A stretch of DNA of 64,000 nucleotides from an uncultured Clostridia bacterium (GCA_947303805.1 CAMYZE010000007.1:1-64000); one strand, 5' to 3'; positions 22,379 through 31,156 are shown, counted from the stretch's first letter. Notes: a model not told the origin generated them from the letters alone. Numbers and translations: made by a program.

Positions 22379-22713
22379 AGGAATTTGGATTGGTTTTAAA
22401 TGAAAAACAAGCAGAAATGTTATTAAAGGCTTCAATGCATCCTAATCAACTACAAATAGCAAAGTTAGATGCGGCCATGAAAGAAGTAGAAAAAAATATT
22501 GAAATTACGGAAAACGGGTTTTCTTTTGAATTATCTATTGACATTGACAAAGAGATAAATGGTAACTTAGCAGAACAAAAAACTGATATTCAAACTAAAG
22601 ATAAGTTTGAATTAGTATTGGACAAAGAAGTGGAAATAATGTATCAAATTGATTTTAACCGTCAAATTTTTAAGGCTGACTTAGGATCAACTGAAATGCT
22701 ATGTGCAGCATAA
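22375..22713 (+). CDS. Unknown protein between GNAT and SecB-like genes, antitoxin candidate
   Basis: This 112-aa acidic protein begins with a helical part (LNEKQAEMLLKASMHPNQLQ, DAAMKEVEKNIEI) and continues with alternating strands (GFSFELSIDI, KFELVLDKEVEIMYQIDF). No helix-turn-helix or ribbon-helix-helix is visible. The strong binding site (GGGAGG) and ATGA overlap with the GNAT gene suggest it is made in excess of it. By position it corresponds to the antitoxin of a toxin-antitoxin-chaperone operon; its C-terminus may be the chaperone-addicted segment. No family recognised. Confidence 0.6.
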   Translation: MKEFGLVLNEKQAEMLLKASMHPNQLQIAKLDAAMKEVEKNIEITENGFSFELSIDIDKEINGNLAEQKTDIQTKDKFELVLDKEVEIMYQIDFNRQIFKADLGSTEMLCAA

Positions 22714-22722
22714 GGAGAATTT

Positions 22723-23109
22723 ATGAACTATAAGGAAAATTATGAGAAAGACTATTCTTCAGAGCTAAGATTAAAAAAAATGTATATTGAAAAAGCTGGT
22801 TTTGAGCGGAAAGAAAGAGTTGACAATAGATTAAATATTAAGATAAATCACAATGTCAACAAACTAGACAATGAATTATATGAAATTAAAATTATTTTAG
22901 ACATTACGAATAAGGACGCATCTATAAAAATCAATGTCGTAATGGTTGGTGTTTTTGAAAGCAACGATGAAAAACTTATTCAAAGCAATGCAATATCAAT
23001 TATGTTCCCATACCTTAGATCATATATTTCAACTTTAACGACTCAGCCAGATTTAGTACCGATAGTGCTTCAACCAGTTAATGTTTTATCATTGTTAAAC
23101 AAACAATAA
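22723..23109 (+). CDS. SecB-like chaperone
   Basis: This 128-aa protein matches the SecB fold along its length: a strand-rich front (LDNELYEIKIILDITN; INVVMVGVFES), then the hallmark region IMFPYLRSYISTLT (residues 93-106) and LVPIVLQPVNVLSLL (111-125), equivalent to FPYARE...LNLAPVNF in E. coli SecB. SecB homologues outside Proteobacteria are mostly chaperones of toxin-antitoxin-chaperone systems that protect the antitoxin. AAGGAG precedes ATG, and the gene ends 44 bp before a terminator. SecB has no reason to serve export in a phage, so a dedicated partner (the preceding protein) is likely. Confidence 0.85.
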   Translation: MNYKENYEKDYSSELRLKKMYIEKAGFERKERVDNRLNIKINHNVNKLDNELYEIKIILDITNKDASIKINVVMVGVFESNDEKLIQSNAISIMFPYLRSYISTLTTQPDLVPIVLQPVNVLSLLNKQ

Positions 23110-23152
23110 TTGGCCCATAAGGCAAGAATTTATAATTAATCGTAAGACAAGT

Positions 23153-23184
23153 AACCGGGTATAGCCGATATACTCGGTTTTTGT
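23153..23184 (+). terminator. Terminator of the GNAT-SecB operon
   Basis: AACCGGGTATA (23153-23163) pairs with TATACTCGGTT (23169-23179) over a 5-nt loop, followed by T residues. Confidence 0.85.
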
Positions 23185-23242
23185 TTGCTATAGTGCAAAA
23201 TATAAAAAAGTCAAAAAAGTCAGATGAAAGTATGATATAGTG

Positions 23243-23294
23243 TATAATATACAAAACCCGATAAGAGGGAGTGAGTCAAATCACTTCCTTTTTT
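23243..23294 (+). promoter_or_regulatory. Late promoter -10 with an immediate terminator
   Basis: TATAAT (23243-23248) is followed within 20 nt by an intrinsic terminator: GGGAGTGA (23267-23274) with TCACTTCC (23281-23288) and six T residues. It stands directly before the packaging genes. The -35 is poor, as expected for a promoter that needs an activator, and the terminator suggests antitermination control. Confidence 0.6.
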
Positions 23295-23320
23295 GTTAAA
23301 AAAAATATGAGAGGTGCGAT

Positions 23321-23632
23321 ATGGCAAAGAATAAGAATGAAAAGAAAGATGAAAAGGTTGTTCCAGTAGAAAACTTGGAAACAATGAAAGATGTAGAAAA
23401 AGACAATGCAGCAGTAGAGAATGATACTGAAAAGAAAGAAGATGCAGCAGTTAAGATGGGAATTGTTAATTGCGATAAATTAAGAGTGAGAAAAGGACCA
23501 AGTACTGATGCTGAGATTTTAAAGTATCTCAAGAAAGGTGACGAAGTAGTTATTGAGTCAGAAGATGATAAAGACTTCTACAAGATTGCAGCAGGCTTTG
23601 TTATGAAAGAGTATATAAGTCTCAAGATTTAA
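23321..23632 (+). CDS. Phage protein with bacterial SH3 domain
   Basis: This 103-aa protein has an acidic/Lys-rich disordered first half and a C-terminal SH3b domain (VNCDKLRVRKGPSTDAEILK...EVVIESE...YISLKI, about residues 48-103). There is no signal peptide, so it is not a typical cell-wall SH3 protein. It is first in the late operon with GAGAGG before ATG. Similar small SH3 proteins precede terminase genes in other clostridial phages; role unknown. Confidence 0.75.
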   Translation: MAKNKNEKKDEKVVPVENLETMKDVEKDNAAVENDTEKKEDAAVKMGIVNCDKLRVRKGPSTDAEILKYLKKGDEVVIESEDDKDFYKIAAGFVMKEYISLKI

Positions 23633-23634
23633 TT

Positions 23635-24105
23635 ATGGCTAAAAAGGCTGGAAGAAAAAACAAATATGAAACTAATATAAAGCCTAACCTTGATAAGATT
23701 AAGAAGTTAGCAAGCACATGCACCGAAAAAGACATAGCAAAGCAACTTGGTGTATCATTATCATCATTTATGGATTATAAGAATAAATACTCAGAACTTG
23801 CTAATGTTCTTAAAGAAGGTAGGCAAAGTCTTATTGTGGAATTAAAGTCAGCCTTAGTTAAAAAGGCTTTAGGATTCTTTGAAGAAGAAATAATAACTAC
23901 AGAGGGACTTAACAAGAATGGCGATGTAATAAGTACTACTCAGAAACATAAAAAATATTATGCACCAGACACTGCAGCGGCTCATTTATTGTTAAAGAAT
24001 TATGATAAAGATAATTGGGCTGAAGACTGGCATAAGAGGAAGATACAAGATGAAGAGCTTAAGCTTAAAGTAGAGGCTATGGAGTTACAAAAGAATGGCT
24101 GGTAA
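23635..24105 (+). CDS. terS: Terminase small subunit
   Basis: This 156-aa protein has an N-terminal helix-turn-helix (TCTEKDIAKQLGVSLSSFMD, about 30-50), a helical middle and a segment typical of small terminases (YYAPDTAAAHLLLKNYDKDN, then W). It would recognise the packaging site and load the large subunit. It overlaps the HNH gene by 11 bp; the large subunit follows after the latter. Confidence 0.8.
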   Translation: MAKKAGRKNKYETNIKPNLDKIKKLASTCTEKDIAKQLGVSLSSFMDYKNKYSELANVLKEGRQSLIVELKSALVKKALGFFEEEIITTEGLNKNGDVISTTQKHKKYYAPDTAAAHLLLKNYDKDNWAEDWHKRKIQDEELKLKVEAMELQKNGW

Positions 24106-24808
24106 TTATGTAAGTATCAATACAAGTTTCTATCAGTCTGATGAATGGTTAGCTACAAGACAAAAGATAATTACTGAAAGACTGGTTAATGGTGAGACAA
24201 TATGTGAATACTGTCATAAGCCAATATATAAAAAGTATGACATAATACTACATCACAAAATAGAACTTGATGAGCTTAATTATCAAGATGTTAAAGTATC
24301 ACTTAATCCTGATAACATAATGATAGTTCATCATGCATGCCATAATAAGATACATAATAACTTTGGCAAGAAGTACAGCAGTTGCTATATAGTATATGGT
24401 CCACCAATGGCTGGTAAAAGCACATATGTTAAAGAGCATTTACAATATGGAGACTTAATAATAGATATAGACAAGATATGGGAATGTATATCAGGCTTTA
24501 ATCATTTGAAAGGTAAGCCTGATGGACTTAAGAGAAATGTATTTGCTATAAGAGACTTACTATATGACCAATTAAGACATAAGGTGGGATTTTACAAGAA
24601 TTGTTATATTGTTGGTGGATTTCCACTTATAAGTGAGAGAGAAAGGCTTGCAAGAGATTTTAATGCTGAAGTTTTATTTATTGATACAGATAAAGAGACT
24701 TGCATGTTAAGAGCCAATGAGATAGAAGACAAGGAAGTAAAAAAGAACTATATAACATATATAGAGAACTGGTTTGATAAAGCAAAATTATTTGATAACA
24801 GAAAATAG
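24095..24808 (+). CDS. HNH endonuclease fused to a P-loop kinase-like domain
   Basis: The first 90 of 237 residues form an HNH domain: CEYCHKP, ILHHKIELDE with the HH pair, LNPDNIMIVHHACHNKIH. The remainder begins with a Walker A motif YGPPMAGKSTYVK (about 104-116), then DLIIDIDKIWE and a Walker-B-like hydrophobic strand (NCYIVGGFPLIS), resembling small nucleotide/polynucleotide kinases. HNH proteins beside terminases are needed for cos cleavage in some HK97-like phages; the attached ATPase domain is unusual and could act on DNA ends. It overlaps terS. Confidence 0.8.
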   Translation: MAGNYVSINTSFYQSDEWLATRQKIITERLVNGETICEYCHKPIYKKYDIILHHKIELDELNYQDVKVSLNPDNIMIVHHACHNKIHNNFGKKYSSCYIVYGPPMAGKSTYVKEHLQYGDLIIDIDKIWECISGFNHLKGKPDGLKRNVFAIRDLLYDQLRHKVGFYKNCYIVGGFPLISERERLARDFNAEVLFIDTDKETCMLRANEIEDKEVKKNYITYIENWFDKAKLFDNRK

Positions 24809-25110
24809 TTGAAAACTACACAGAAAGTGCAGCAGTACATATAAACGATTCACACAGGCCAAGTCTATATTGACTTGGCACACTTGTGTGCTTATAAATA
24901 AACAAAATTTGAAATAGGTTTAAAAAACATCAAAACAAATTGTAATAGACCACCCCCCACCTTGAAAATTGAACACAAGCTGTAGGAACTGGCGGGAGGG
25001 TGGTAACTTCCACAGAAAGGCAAAAATTTGAAAATTTCCAAAAGGCTTTGGAAGATTTTTAAAAGAATTATCAAAAATTCCAAAAATTGAAATAGAGTCA
25101 AAAGTTTCAG
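24809..25110. promoter_or_regulatory. Non-coding gap before terL: hairpin and candidate cos/packaging site
   Basis: No gene is seen in these 302 bp. At 24851-24893 a double hairpin (GCCAAGT/ACTTGGC inside CACA/TGTG arms) could terminate transcription. At 24951-25003 ACCACCC and GGGTGGT are inverted around a segment with the GC-rich words CCCCCCACC and GGCGGGAGGG, standing out in an AT-rich phage. Such GC-rich dyads next to terminase genes are typical of cos sites. Downstream is a run of AAATTT words. Confidence 0.5.
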
Positions 25111-26850
25111 ATGAATGCTAATAGAAAAGATTTAGAAAAATATAAAAAAGATAATTACTTAATTGAGTACAAAAAAGAGATTGACAAGGGTAACATAGTT
25201 GTAGGTCAAGAATTATATTTGGAACTTGAAAATCTATTAGCTGATTTAGACAATAGTGAGTACTACTTTGATAGGGCTGATACCATTAAGAGAATTGACT
25301 TCATGGAAAATTGTGTCAGACTCACGAAGAGTCCATATTACAATAAGCCTATGAAATTGATGCTTTGGCAAAAAGCATTTCTCGAAGCGGTATATAGTTT
25401 TAAAATGGCGGTTGATGGAACTGATAGATTTAAGCAAGTTTTGCTGTTGATAGCAAGGAAGAACACTAAGTCGGAGACTTGCTCAGGTCTTGGACTTACA
25501 GAACTAATAATTGGCAATGCTGGTTCTGATATAGTTTGTAGTTCTAACAATAATGACCAAGCGGCAATTGTCTATGAAGCAATAAACACGATGAGACAAC
25601 TTATAGATCCACTTAACCAAGATACTAAAAGAAATCAGATATGCATACTTAATAAAATGACTAATTCAAGAGCTTTCAAATTATCTGATAGGACTAAAAA
25701 TAAGGAAGGCAGAAACATAGATTTTGCGATTGTAGATGAGACTAATGAGATGAAAGATGATGTCATTATCAAGTCTATAGAGCAGTCGCAGTCACTTAAA
25801 GAGAATCCAAAACTAATAGAGATAACTACTGAGGGATTTGTCGTTGATGGGCATCTTGATAGGACTCTTCAAAGGGCTCGTAAGATTATAACTGGCGAGT
25901 CTGATGGAGTGGCTGATAAAAGATTTTTGCCTTGGTTATATACTCAGGATAGCGAACAAGAGATCTGGAATGGGAATAGGCAAAACAAACTTTGGATGAA
26001 GTCTAATCCAACTATAGGAACCATTAAGAGGTGGGATTACTTAGAAGAACAGGTCGATAAAGCAAAAACAAGTAAGATAGACAGAGTGTTTGTGCTTGCC
26101 AAAGACTTTAATATAAAGACATCTGAAAATGCATCTTGGCTTAACCTTGAAGATTTTGACTATGATTGCAAGTTTGACTTAAATGATTTTAGAGACTCTC
26201 TTTGTATGGGAGCTGTGGACCTATCACAGACAACTGATTTGACATGCGCTAAGGTCTTACTTATGAAACCGAACGATAATCGAAAATATATATGCACCAA
26301 ATACTTTATACCTGAGTCAAAACTTAAAGATGATAAAAATGATTGGTCTGCAGGTGCAAGATATGAGGAATGGGCAAAAGAGGGATTTATAAATGTGTGC
26401 GAAGGCAATGACGTAGTTCTTTCACAAGTTGCTGACTGGTTTTGGAGCCTATATGAATTATATGGCATAAGATTATATAAATGTGGTTATGACCAAAAGT
26501 TCTCAAAAGAATGGATTCACAGAATGAATGATTATGGCTTTACTGAAACAGGTGAAAACAAGGACTTGATAGTAATTTTACAAAATGCACAAACTCTTTC
26601 AAATGCCATGAAACTTACTGAAGCCGACTTAAAGAACAAATATGTATTTTATAACAATAATCCAGTAGATAAATGGTGTTTTGAAAATGCTGGAATAAAA
26701 ATTGACAATAATGATATGGCACTATGTGTCAAAAAAGAAAAGAATAAAAGGATAGACGGAACCGTCACTTTGATAATTTTATATGAGATGTATAGAAGAT
26801 ATAGAACCGAGTTTATGCAGTATATCGAAAGTATGCAAAAAGAGGATTAA
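25111..26850 (+). CDS. terL: Terminase large subunit
   Basis: This 579-aa HK97-type large terminase has an N-terminal ATPase with the deviant Walker A RKNTKSE (about residues 116-122), Walker B FAIVDETNE (about 205) and a coupling ITTEG motif, followed by a C-terminal RNase H-like nuclease beginning GAVDLSQTTDLT with the first catalytic Asp (about 370). It cuts concatemeric DNA and drives packaging through the portal. The start is ATG 25111; AAAAGT-type upstream sequence is a weak binding site. Portal follows after 2 bp. Confidence 0.93.
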   Translation: MNANRKDLEKYKKDNYLIEYKKEIDKGNIVVGQELYLELENLLADLDNSEYYFDRADTIKRIDFMENCVRLTKSPYYNKPMKLMLWQKAFLEAVYSFKMAVDGTDRFKQVLLLIARKNTKSETCSGLGLTELIIGNAGSDIVCSSNNNDQAAIVYEAINTMRQLIDPLNQDTKRNQICILNKMTNSRAFKLSDRTKNKEGRNIDFAIVDETNEMKDDVIIKSIEQSQSLKENPKLIEITTEGFVVDGHLDRTLQRARKIITGESDGVADKRFLPWLYTQDSEQEIWNGNRQNKLWMKSNPTIGTIKRWDYLEEQVDKAKTSKIDRVFVLAKDFNIKTSENASWLNLEDFDYDCKFDLNDFRDSLCMGAVDLSQTTDLTCAKVLLMKPNDNRKYICTKYFIPESKLKDDKNDWSAGARYEEWAKEGFINVCEGNDVVLSQVADWFWSLYELYGIRLYKCGYDQKFSKEWIHRMNDYGFTETGENKDLIVILQNAQTLSNAMKLTEADLKNKYVFYNNNPVDKWCFENAGIKIDNNDMALCVKKEKNKRIDGTVTLIILYEMYRRYRTEFMQYIESMQKED

Positions 26851-26852
26851 GA

Positions 26853-28799
26853 ATGAGTTTTTTTGATAAATTAAAAAACATATTTAAAGGCAGGACTATA
26901 AATGCAATTTCTATAAGCAATGGTACAATGCCAATCTATAGTCAGTATGGCCAAAATATATTTGCAAGTGATGTGGTCATGCAAGCGGTTAATTGCATAA
27001 TATCTGAGCTTGTAAAATTAAAGCCAACTCATATAAAGAAAATAGACACGGACATATCGCCTCAAAATAGTAGTATACAAAATGTCTTAGATTATCCAAA
27101 TGAGCTAATGACTACATCCGATTTCATAGAAAAAGTAATGTGGAACTATTATTTTAATTCTAATAGTTTCATCATTCCTAAGTTTTATGTATGGAAAGAT
27201 AAAGACACAGGAAAAATCAAAAGACACTATGAGGCACTATACCCAGTTCGTCCATCAGAGGTTGACTTTTTACAAGATGTGAGTGAAAGATATTTTGTAA
27301 AAATGCACTTCCCAAATAATGTCACTGTAACATTTCATTATGAGGACATAATACATTTAAGAAGAGAGTTCAGCATAGATGACTTCATGGGTGGCAATGC
27401 AAATGGTCAGCCCAATAATACTGGACTCGAAAAGACACTTAGTTTAAATGAAAAATTGCTTGATAGCATTGCTGTGAGTCTTAATGCATCAACTAAAATT
27501 AACGGTATAGTAAAAATCAAAACATTCTTAAAAGATGCCGATTTACAAAAATCAATATCTGATTTTAATAAATTACTTGATGACAATAAAGGCGGTCTAT
27601 TACCGCTCGACATTTCTACTGACTATGTACCGCTGGATAAAGATGTAAAGTTAGTAGACCAGAAGACACTTGATTTTATAGATTCAAAAATACTCAGAAA
27701 TTTTGGTATACCGCTCCCAATACTTACTGGAGATTATACAAAAGAGCAGTATGAGGCATTCTACCAAAAGGCAATTGAACCTATAGTTATAAAACTTAGC
27801 CAGGCATTTACAAAGACAATTTTTACACAAAGAGAAAAGAGCTTTGGAAATCAAATAGTGTTCTATCCAGAAGAACTTGTATTTTTAAATCGTCAGCAAG
27901 CTATAGAGGTCATAAAGTGGCTTGGACAGTCTGGAACACTTTTTGAAAATGAGAAGAGAACTATCTTAGGACTTAAGCCAATTAAAGAGCTTGAAGGTGT
28001 GAGAATGCAGAGCCTTAACTACATAAATGTCAATGATGCGAATAGATATCAAAATGGCGATGATGGCTCTGGTAATAAAAATGACGACGAAAGCAAAAAC
28101 AAAGAACTTATGCAATATAGAAGTAAATTTGAAATTAGGAGCAAGGATATGGATAACAAAATTGTAAAAGATGAAAGAGAATGTAGAAGTTATGACTTCG
28201 AGGTCCGTGCAAAAAAAGATGAAAAGCACGGAGCATATATAGAGGGACATCCAATAGTCTATGGAGATAAATATGATTGTTGTGGATTTTTTGAAGAGAC
28301 CATAGACGAAGGTGCTCTTGATAATACTGATTTAAAAGATGTGAGACTTCTTGTTAATCATAATACAGATATGATACCACTTGCAAGATCGAGAAACAAT
28401 AATGACAACTCATCTATGCAGCTTAAGGTTGAAAAAGATGGAATGTATATAAGAGCCAATCTTGATGTAGAAAAGAATAATGATGCTAAGGCTCTCTATA
28501 GCGCCATAGAAAGAGGCGACATAACAGGGATGAGTTTTATGTTTACAGTAGATGGAGAGAAATGGGATGATTTAGATTCTGATTATCCGAAACGTCATAT
28601 TACATCAATTTCAAAGGTATATGAAGTGTCAGCAGTGACATTTCCAGCCTATGAAAATACATCAATTAATGCAAGGTCAAAAAGTGTATTGGATAATGCA
28701 CGGGCGAAATCACTGGATAGTGAAAGTAAGCAAACACTGGATAGTGCTAAAAACGAGCTTGAATTAGAAAAATTAAAATTTAAAACCCGTTTTATGTAA
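26853..28799 (+). CDS. Portal-prohead protease fusion
   Basis: Residues 1 to about 415 of this 648-aa protein are an HK97-type portal (MPIYSQYGQNIFASDVVMQA, then YPNELMT, ALYPVRPSEVDFL, the long KILRNFGIPLPILTGDYT region). After a short Asn/Asp/Gly-rich linker (about 395-420), residues about 445-620 are an HK97 prohead protease (U35): YIEGHPIVYGD, FFEETIDEGAL, VRLLVNHN with the catalytic His, ITGMSFMF with the catalytic Ser, and VYEVSAVTFPAYENT. In most phages these are two genes. No stop or shift separates the halves here. The major capsid gene follows. Confidence 0.9.
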   Translation: MSFFDKLKNIFKGRTINAISISNGTMPIYSQYGQNIFASDVVMQAVNCIISELVKLKPTHIKKIDTDISPQNSSIQNVLDYPNELMTTSDFIEKVMWNYYFNSNSFIIPKFYVWKDKDTGKIKRHYEALYPVRPSEVDFLQDVSERYFVKMHFPNNVTVTFHYEDIIHLRREFSIDDFMGGNANGQPNNTGLEKTLSLNEKLLDSIAVSLNASTKINGIVKIKTFLKDADLQKSISDFNKLLDDNKGGLLPLDISTDYVPLDKDVKLVDQKTLDFIDSKILRNFGIPLPILTGDYTKEQYEAFYQKAIEPIVIKLSQAFTKTIFTQREKSFGNQIVFYPEELVFLNRQQAIEVIKWLGQSGTLFENEKRTILGLKPIKELEGVRMQSLNYINVNDANRYQNGDDGSGNKNDDESKNKELMQYRSKFEIRSKDMDNKIVKDERECRSYDFEVRAKKDEKHGAYIEGHPIVYGDKYDCCGFFEETIDEGALDNTDLKDVRLLVNHNTDMIPLARSRNNNDNSSMQLKVEKDGMYIRANLDVEKNNDAKALYSAIERGDITGMSFMFTVDGEKWDDLDSDYPKRHITSISKVYEVSAVTFPAYENTSINARSKSVLDNARAKSLDSESKQTLDSAKNELELEKLKFKTRFM

Positions 28800-28817
28800 T
28801 GGGGAAAGGACAAGTAA

Positions 28818-30089
28818 ATGAAGAAATTTTTAGAAAATCTTATCTCTACAAAAGAGCAAAGAGTTTCTGCTCTTAAAGAGCAAGTAGAGAAATCTACAGA
28901 TGTAAATGAAGTTAGAAACATTACATCTGAAGTTGAATCTTTAACCAGTGAAATCGCTGAGGCAAGAGCTCAACTTGCAAAAATTAATGAGACACCTGAT
29001 GAGCCTATCACTGATGTGACAGACAGAAGTGCTGTGCCATCTGATGCAAAGCTTGTAGGTAGTTTCAATCAAAACAATGGCAAAGAGCAAAAGGGCGATG
29101 TGCTCGACTCTATGGAATATAGAGAGGCATTTGCTAACTATGTTAAAACTGGTAAATGGGAATTTAGAGATGCAACAGCTGGTATGGTTACCACTGGCGA
29201 CATCGGTAAAGTTATCCCTAATACCATCATGAATGAACTCATCAAAGAGTTGAAAGACTATGGAAGACTCTATAGTAAGGTTAGAAAGATAAACGTGCAA
29301 GGTGGTGTTGAGTTCCCAATAGAGGAATTAGTGCCAACAGTTTCTTGGATAACTGAGACACAACCATCAAGCAACCAAGCAGTGCCAAAGATTAAGACAT
29401 CTATTGTCTTTGGTTACCATGTAGCAGAAGCAAGAATTGCTCAGTCACTTCTTTCTTCAATTGTATCACTTCCTGTTCTTGAGTCTGAAATCGCAAAACT
29501 TCTTGCAGAAGCATTTGTAAAAGAGTTTGACAGAATCATCATCAATGGAACTGGCAATGGCCAACCTTTAGGTGTGCTTAATGACACAAGAGTGCCAGCA
29601 GCTCATAAGATAACTATGACTGATGCAGAACTTAAGGATTGGACTAATTGGAGAACTAAACTCTTTGCAAAAATTAAGCTTGCTTACAGAGGCAGAGGTA
29701 TTATTATAATGACTCCAGAAACTTGGGAGACATATGTAATGACTCTTAAAGATGATAGCCACAGACCACTTTATACAGAGACTTATAATCCTGTAAATGG
29801 TCAAGCAGAGTGCAGATTTTCTGGAAGAGAAGTATTGCTTGTTGAGCCAGATATTTTGAAGAACTTCTCTGAGGCTGCAAATGACGAAGCATTTGCTATC
29901 TATATGGATACAAATGCATATTGTATCAATTCTAACCTTCAAATAGGTTATAAGAGATACTTCGATGAAGCAACTAACAAATGGATTAACAAGGGACTTA
30001 CTATCATGGATGGAAAGCTCCTTGATGTAAATGGTTGCTTTATCATCAAGAAGTCAACAGCACAAGCTAATGACGGTGGAAATGGCTAA
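28818..30089 (+). CDS. Major capsid protein, HK97 family
   Basis: This 423-aa protein has an N-terminal coiled-coil scaffold (delta) domain (about 1-60: LKEQVEKSTDVNEVRNITSE) that the protease would remove, then the HK97 fold (VIPNTIMNELIKELKDYGRL, GTGNGQPLGVLND, RGRGIIIMTPETW). It assembles the icosahedral head. GGGGAAAGG precedes the ATG. Order portal-protease-capsid is standard. Confidence 0.93.
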   Translation: MKKFLENLISTKEQRVSALKEQVEKSTDVNEVRNITSEVESLTSEIAEARAQLAKINETPDEPITDVTDRSAVPSDAKLVGSFNQNNGKEQKGDVLDSMEYREAFANYVKTGKWEFRDATAGMVTTGDIGKVIPNTIMNELIKELKDYGRLYSKVRKINVQGGVEFPIEELVPTVSWITETQPSSNQAVPKIKTSIVFGYHVAEARIAQSLLSSIVSLPVLESEIAKLLAEAFVKEFDRIIINGTGNGQPLGVLNDTRVPAAHKITMTDAELKDWTNWRTKLFAKIKLAYRGRGIIIMTPETWETYVMTLKDDSHRPLYTETYNPVNGQAECRFSGREVLLVEPDILKNFSEAANDEAFAIYMDTNAYCINSNLQIGYKRYFDEATNKWINKGLTIMDGKLLDVNGCFIIKKSTAQANDGGNG

Positions 30090-30108
30090 TATTATTTAGA
30101 GGGATTTA

Positions 30109-30420
30109 ATGGACGAGATATTGTCAAAAGTAAAAAATGCATTAGGGATAACTTCTACAGCTCAAGATGAAACACTTAAAGTTTATATAGCGGGAATTAA
30201 AGACTATATGATAAGTGCAGGTGTTTTATCTGAGGTAGTAGAAGATAAACAATCCCAAGGTGCTATAGTAGCAGGAGTCACGGATACATGGAACTATGGT
30301 GGTGGTGAAATTAAACTAAGCCCTTATACGAAGGAAAGGATTATTCAGCTCAAGTTTGCAAAACTAGAGAATAATAATCAAAATGAGACCAATGAGTCAA
30401 GCGGTTCGGGTGAGGGATAA
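30109..30420 (+). CDS. Head-tail connector, gp6-like
   Basis: A 103-aa protein with the helical DNA-packaging/adaptor pattern (LSKVKNALGITSTAQDETLK, VYIAGIKDYMISAGV, GVTDTWNYGGGEIKLSPYTK). It would form the adaptor ring under the portal. It follows capsid directly. Confidence 0.75.
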   Translation: MDEILSKVKNALGITSTAQDETLKVYIAGIKDYMISAGVLSEVVEDKQSQGAIVAGVTDTWNYGGGEIKLSPYTKERIIQLKFAKLENNNQNETNESSGSGEG

Positions 30421-30425
30421 TAGTT

Positions 30426-30788
30426 ATGTATAAGATTAAAGAACCATATACCACATCCATGTATCTGTTAAAACCTGTAGTCACGAGGTCTATGGGTGTG
30501 CCGAGTAAGACATTTCCTAAATGTAAAGATGCAAGCATAATTAACTGCAGCTTTAAGACTTATGGTGGCACGGTCACGACTATAAGCAATGAAAAAGATG
30601 TTAATGGGTTATTAGCAGTTGTTGATACTGCAAATGTAGAAACCTGGTATAATCCAGATATAACATCTGATTGTAGACTTGCTTTTGATGATGACAACCA
30701 ATATGAAATTATTGGTGCTCCAGAGAATGTCTCTATGAGAAACAAAACTATGAAAATCAAAGTTAAGAAAGTGATGGGTAATGCTTAA
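30426..30788 (+). CDS. Head closure protein
   Basis: A 120-aa beta-rich protein in the position of the head-tail stopper. Features are TTSMYLLKPV near the start, a central NGLLAVVDTANVETWYNPDI and a C-terminal YEIIGAPENVSMRNKTMKIK, as in head-closure proteins. The next gene overlaps its stop by 1 bp. Confidence 0.7.
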   Translation: MYKIKEPYTTSMYLLKPVVTRSMGVPSKTFPKCKDASIINCSFKTYGGTVTTISNEKDVNGLLAVVDTANVETWYNPDITSDCRLAFDDDNQYEIIGAPENVSMRNKTMKIKVKKVMGNA

Positions 30789-31150
30789 TGGTAGTAGATA
30801 AATTGATAGAAATCTTAGATCCATTGGTTGATAATAAAGTGTATAGACAAGGTTCATTTTCAGTAGACCAAAAATATCCAAGTTTGTTTATAACGATCTG
30901 GGAAAATGAATCAAGTGATAAAAGTCATTATGATAACAATAAGACTATTGGCTATGAACACGATTTTGATGTCAATGTATATGGGAATAATCCTAAAGAA
31001 GTCTACAATACCTTAGAGCAAGTTATCACAACACTTAAAAACAATGGTTTTTTAGTTGATGGGAAAGGCATAGACGTGCCAAGTGATGAGCCAAATTATA
31101 TTGGTCGTCATATCAATGCAATATATGTAGATTATGGAAAGGAGATATAA
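30788..31150 (+). CDS. Tail terminator-like protein
   Basis: A 120-aa protein with VDKLIEILDPLVDNKVYRQG, then PSLFITIWENES and HDFDVNVYGN, matching tail completion/terminator proteins that cap the tail tube at the head end. It overlaps the head closure gene and precedes the tail tube gene by 6 bp. An HK97-gp10-like protein usually sits before it but is displaced to 33164 here. Confidence 0.65.
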   Translation: MVVDKLIEILDPLVDNKVYRQGSFSVDQKYPSLFITIWENESSDKSHYDNNKTIGYEHDFDVNVYGNNPKEVYNTLEQVITTLKNNGFLVDGKGIDVPSDEPNYIGRHINAIYVDYGKEI

Positions 31151-31156
31151 TAATTT

